DNA from: Modestobacter sp. Leaf380
GTDB taxonomy: Bacteria > Actinomycetota > Actinomycetes > Mycobacteriales > Geodermatophilaceae
DNA length: 64,000 nucleotides
Assembly: GCF_001424485.1 (NCBI RefSeq)
Contig: NZ_LMQC01000024.1
Span: 62,001 to 126,000, forward strand
Reading direction: 5' to 3'
Shown: in pieces, positions 62,057 to 64,000 of the stretch
How the letters are laid out: each line of letters begins with the position of its first letter
Numbering within the stretch: position 1 is the stretch's first letter
Position numbers and translations under genes: made by a program
The notes under the pieces: generated by a model
Databases searched by the model: none
Told to the model about the DNA's origin: nothing
What the model saw: only the letters and a program-made list of their open reading frames with translations

Positions 62057-63220
62057 TCAGCCGGCGAGGCGACGCATGGCGGTGATGCTGCCCATGGTGT
62101 CGATGCTGGCGACCTTGACGACGTCGCCCGAGGTGGGCGCGTGCACCATCTGGCCGTTGCCGATGTAGATGCCGATGTGGCTGACCGGGCTGTAGAAGGC
62201 GATCAGGTCGCCGGGCTGCAGGTCGGCGCGGGAGACGGCCTGGCCCATCGAGGCCTGCATGCGGCTGGAGTGCGGCAGCGAGATGCCGGCCGCGGCGTAG
62301 GCGTACTGCACCAGACCCGAGCAGTCGAAGCTGTTCGGGCCGGAGGCGGCCCACACGTACGGGTCGCCGCGCTGGGCCATCGCCGTGTCGACGGCGATCT
62401 GGGCGGCAGCGCTGTTGGCGACCACGGTCGAGCCGCCGGACGCCTCCTCGGAGGCGGGCGCCGATCGGCTCGACGACGACGACGAGGAGGAAGACGACGC
62501 CGACGACGAGGAGCTGCTGGTGGCAGCCGGGGCGGCCGCTGCCGCGGCTGCGGCCGCCGCCTGGGCGGCCTGCTGCTCGGCGGCCGACAGCGCGGAGTAC
62601 TGCGCCTGGTAGTCGGCGATCTGGCTGTTCAGCGCGGCCTGCTGGGCGGTGACGCTGTCCAGCTGGGCCTGCGCGTCGGCAGCGGTCTGCTCGGCGGTCT
62701 GCTGCGCGGCGGCGGCGGAGTCGTTGGCGGACTGGGCGGCGTCGAGCACCTCGGTGCTGTGCGCGGAGAGCTGGTCCAGCGTGGTCATCTGGTCGACGAA
62801 GTCACCGGCGGATCCGCTGGTCAGCATCGCCTGCAGCGAGCTGAGCTGGTTGCCGCCGGTGTAGGCGGTGCGGGCCACCGAGGTGACCGACTGCTGGGCC
62901 CCGGAGTAGGCCTGCTGCGCGGCGGCGGCGTCGGTGGCGGCCTGCGCGGCGGCGGCCTGGTCGGCGGCCAGTTCCTCGCGGGCGGTGTTGAAGTCCTCGG
63001 TGACGACCTCGAGCTCGTGGCCCTTGGCGGCGATGAGCTGGGCGGCCTCGGCGGCGGTGGTGGGCTCGCTCGCCGGGGCGGACTCGGTGGTGGCCGGCGC
63101 GTCGGGGGCGGCCAGCGCCGGCGTGGAGGTCAGGACGACCCCGGCGGCGGCGAAGAGGGTGATCGCTGCGCGACGTCCGCGGAGGGCGGGACGGCGCGCG
63201 GGCATGCTCGAACTCGCCAT
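62057..63220 (-). CDS. Secreted NlpC/P60 peptidoglycan endopeptidase (RipA-like)
   Basis: 387 aa. Sec signal to about residue 37 (ALAAP). A coiled-coil region (about 55-225) typical of autoinhibited RipA/CwlO-like hydrolases, then a Ser/Ala low-complexity linker (about 218-262), and NlpC/P60 domain (270-387) with Cys300 in SFDCSGLVQYAY, His348 in SPVSHIGIYIG and His360 in MVHAPTSGD. Cleaves peptide stems of peptidoglycan during growth or division. Expression is predicted to be controlled by the c-di-AMP riboswitch upstream. Confidence 0.93.
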   Translation of the reverse strand: MASSSMPARRPALRGRRAAITLFAAAGVVLTSTPALAAPDAPATTESAPASEPTTAAEAAQLIAAKGHELEVVTEDFNTAREELAADQAAAAQAATDAAAAQQAYSGAQQSVTSVARTAYTGGNQLSSLQAMLTSGSAGDFVDQMTTLDQLSAHSTEVLDAAQSANDSAAAAQQTAEQTAADAQAQLDSVTAQQAALNSQIADYQAQYSALSAAEQQAAQAAAAAAAAAAPAATSSSSSSASSSSSSSSSSRSAPASEEASGGSTVVANSAAAQIAVDTAMAQRGDPYVWAASGPNSFDCSGLVQYAYAAAGISLPHSSRMQASMGQAVSRADLQPGDLIAFYSPVSHIGIYIGNGQMVHAPTSGDVVKVASIDTMGSITAMRRLAG

Positions 63221-63248
63221 GTGAGGCGGGTGGTCCTTTCTTCCAACG

Positions 63249-63434
63249 AGCCGCCTACCGGGTTAGCTGACGGATTCGGACGGGAAGGTCGCCCGGCACG
63301 TCCGACCCTGGGTGGGTCGGGAGTGCTTCACCCCAGTGCTGCGGTGGGTCCCCGGTCCGCTGCTCCTCGGTGCCCGACCCGGGGGTCGGACGGTGTTCCG
63401 GTGTGGTGCGCGAGGGGCGTGCGGTTCGGCGGCG
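63249..63434 (-). ncRNA. ydaO/yuaA-type c-di-AMP riboswitch
   Basis: On the minus strand the leader contains CGCCGCCGAACC at its 5' end, GGGGACCC and GGGGTGAAGCAC in the middle, and CCGAATCCGTCAGCTAACCC then GGTAGGCGG at its 3' end. These are the conserved blocks of actinobacterial ydaO elements. It ends about 30 nt before the NlpC/P60 start. In actinobacteria this riboswitch usually controls resuscitation-factor and cell-wall hydrolase genes and turns them off when c-di-AMP is high. Confidence 0.88.
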
Positions 63435-63487
63435 TCCGGTCGGTGTCACCCAGGGAGGGCGACGGATGAATCCGTCCGGACTGGCCG

Positions 63488-63516
63488 ACCGTAGGTCGGT
63501 CACGTAGTCATGACAA
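63488..63516 (-). promoter_or_regulatory. Promoter of the riboswitch-NlpC transcript
   Basis: Minus strand: -35 TTGTCA (63,516-63,511), 17-bp spacer, -10 TACGGT (63,493-63,488). Start expected near 63,480, about 45 nt before the riboswitch. A dyad GACGGATGAATCCGTC lies at 63,461-63,476. Confidence 0.6.
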
Positions 63517-63591
63517 CCGGCGGGGGTGCTTTTGTGGACATCTTCATGCGCGTCGTGTGGACACGCTCACAACGGGTGAGGAGCTGACTGC

Positions 63592-64000
63592 GTGCGGGGA
63601 CTGGCACGCCGCGAGTTCTGCCTGGTCCTGCTACGCCGGATGAGCGACCTCCGACCCGACCTGGTGGCCGACGCGCTCCCCCGAGTGGAGGCCACCCGGG
63701 CCCAGGCGCACGCCGCGCACACCCGGTGGCAGGCCCTCCAGCACGCACCGGGCGGACCCCGCGGCGGCGCGGCGTTCACCGCCGTCCTCGGCCCCCCGGA
63801 GGAGGAGACCGCCAGCGCCTGGGGCGACCTGCCCCTGCTCGTCCGGCGGTGGCCGCTGCCGCTGTGGCCGCAGTTGCGCTGGGAGGTCGTCGCGGGCCCC
63901 GACGGTCAGGTGCTGCGCACCCAGCTGGTCCGGGCGCCCGGCTCGACGGTGCCGCCGGCCACGGTGGACGACCTGCGCGTCTGGGAACACGTCGTGGACG
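63592..64000 (+). CDS. Unknown protein, 3' end outside window
   Basis: At least 136 codons from GTG 63,592, open to the window end. GAGGAG lies 8 nt upstream. The translation begins [19 protein letters not shown] and contains two Trp-rich pieces, [20 protein letters not shown] and [10 protein letters not shown]. No signal peptide. Third-position G/C bias is strong, so the frame is credible. No family recognised. Divergent from the NlpC/P60 gene. Confidence 0.6.
   Translation, partial: MRGLARREFCLVLLRRMSDLRPDLVADALPRVEATRAQAHAAHTRWQALQHAPGGPRGGAAFTAVLGPPEEETASAWGDLPLLVRRWPLPLWPQLRWEVVAGPDGQVLRTQLVRAPGSTVPPATVDDLRVWEHVVD

Overview
The window is a piece of a very GC-rich (roughly 74% by eye) actinobacterial chromosome. 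Most genes are packed, GTG/ATG starts are mixed, and neighbouring genes often overlap by 4 bp. The gene set (c-di-AMP riboswitch before an NlpC/P60 hydrolase, F420-type luciferase-like oxidoreductase, TIGR03084 protein, AAC(2')-like acetyltransferase, LapA, DUF3140, DUF3817, DUF1707) fits a Geodermatophilaceae-like organism (Blastococcus/Modestobacter/Geodermatophilus). That placement is inference, not a database match.

Region 1 (1-12,667) is the right end of an integrated island that runs out of the window to the left. It carries the C-terminal 1,570 codons of a giant STAND/NACHT-like protein with a helical-repeat body, a two-TM beta-helix (pentapeptide-like) protein, an 828-aa PD-(D/E)XK-type nuclease candidate, a decayed and an intact copy of a zinc-ribbon gene, an excisionase and a tyrosine integrase. 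It ends exactly at a 42-bp 3' fragment of a tRNA-Gly(CCC) gene. The 5-9 kb part is visibly less GC-rich than the rest. Region 2 (12,668-15,600) looks like the scar of older traffic at the same site: an orphan Imm26-like immunity gene, a frameshifted integrase without its catalytic His, and a conserved hypothetical.

Region 3 (15.6-22.9 kb) is core or near-core: FMN reductase, AAC(2') acetyltransferase, a short UspA, a DUF3140-methyltransferase-type III polyketide synthase operon, a secreted glycoside hydrolase and a ribokinase. Region 4 (22.9-34.9 kb) is a catabolic operon on the minus strand (TetR, TIGR03084, AtuA-like, two acyl-CoA dehydrogenases, acyl-CoA carboxylase alpha and beta, acyl-CoA ligase) plus a divergent F420-dependent oxidoreductase. 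A shared 12-bp TetR motif sits in both promoters. The likely substrate is a branched or isoprenoid acyl-CoA.

Region 5 (34.9-45.7 kb): znuACB zinc importer behind a Zur-like box, a TetR gene, several small proteins, an ABC-2 exporter with a two-component system, a TetR/DUF1707 leaderless divergent pair and a tyrosine phosphatase. Region 6 (45.9-52.4 kb) is a complete fructose PTS: ptsI on one strand, fruR-fruK-fruA-ptsH on the other, with direct-repeat operator sites between. Region 7 (52.4-64 kb): AGE-family epimerase, branched-chain 2-oxoacid dehydrogenase E1a-E1b-E2 with a divergent Lrp regulator, secreted TAP-like hydrolase, beta-lactamase-fold hydrolase, DUF3817, and a c-di-AMP riboswitch-controlled cell-wall hydrolase. 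The last gene is cut by the window end.

The most notable points are the island cargo at tRNA-Gly, the 22-bp perfect inverted repeat that buries the start of the carboxylase alpha subunit, a four-copy palindromic cluster at 60.1 kb, and a 17-bp tandem array grown from one arm of a terminator.
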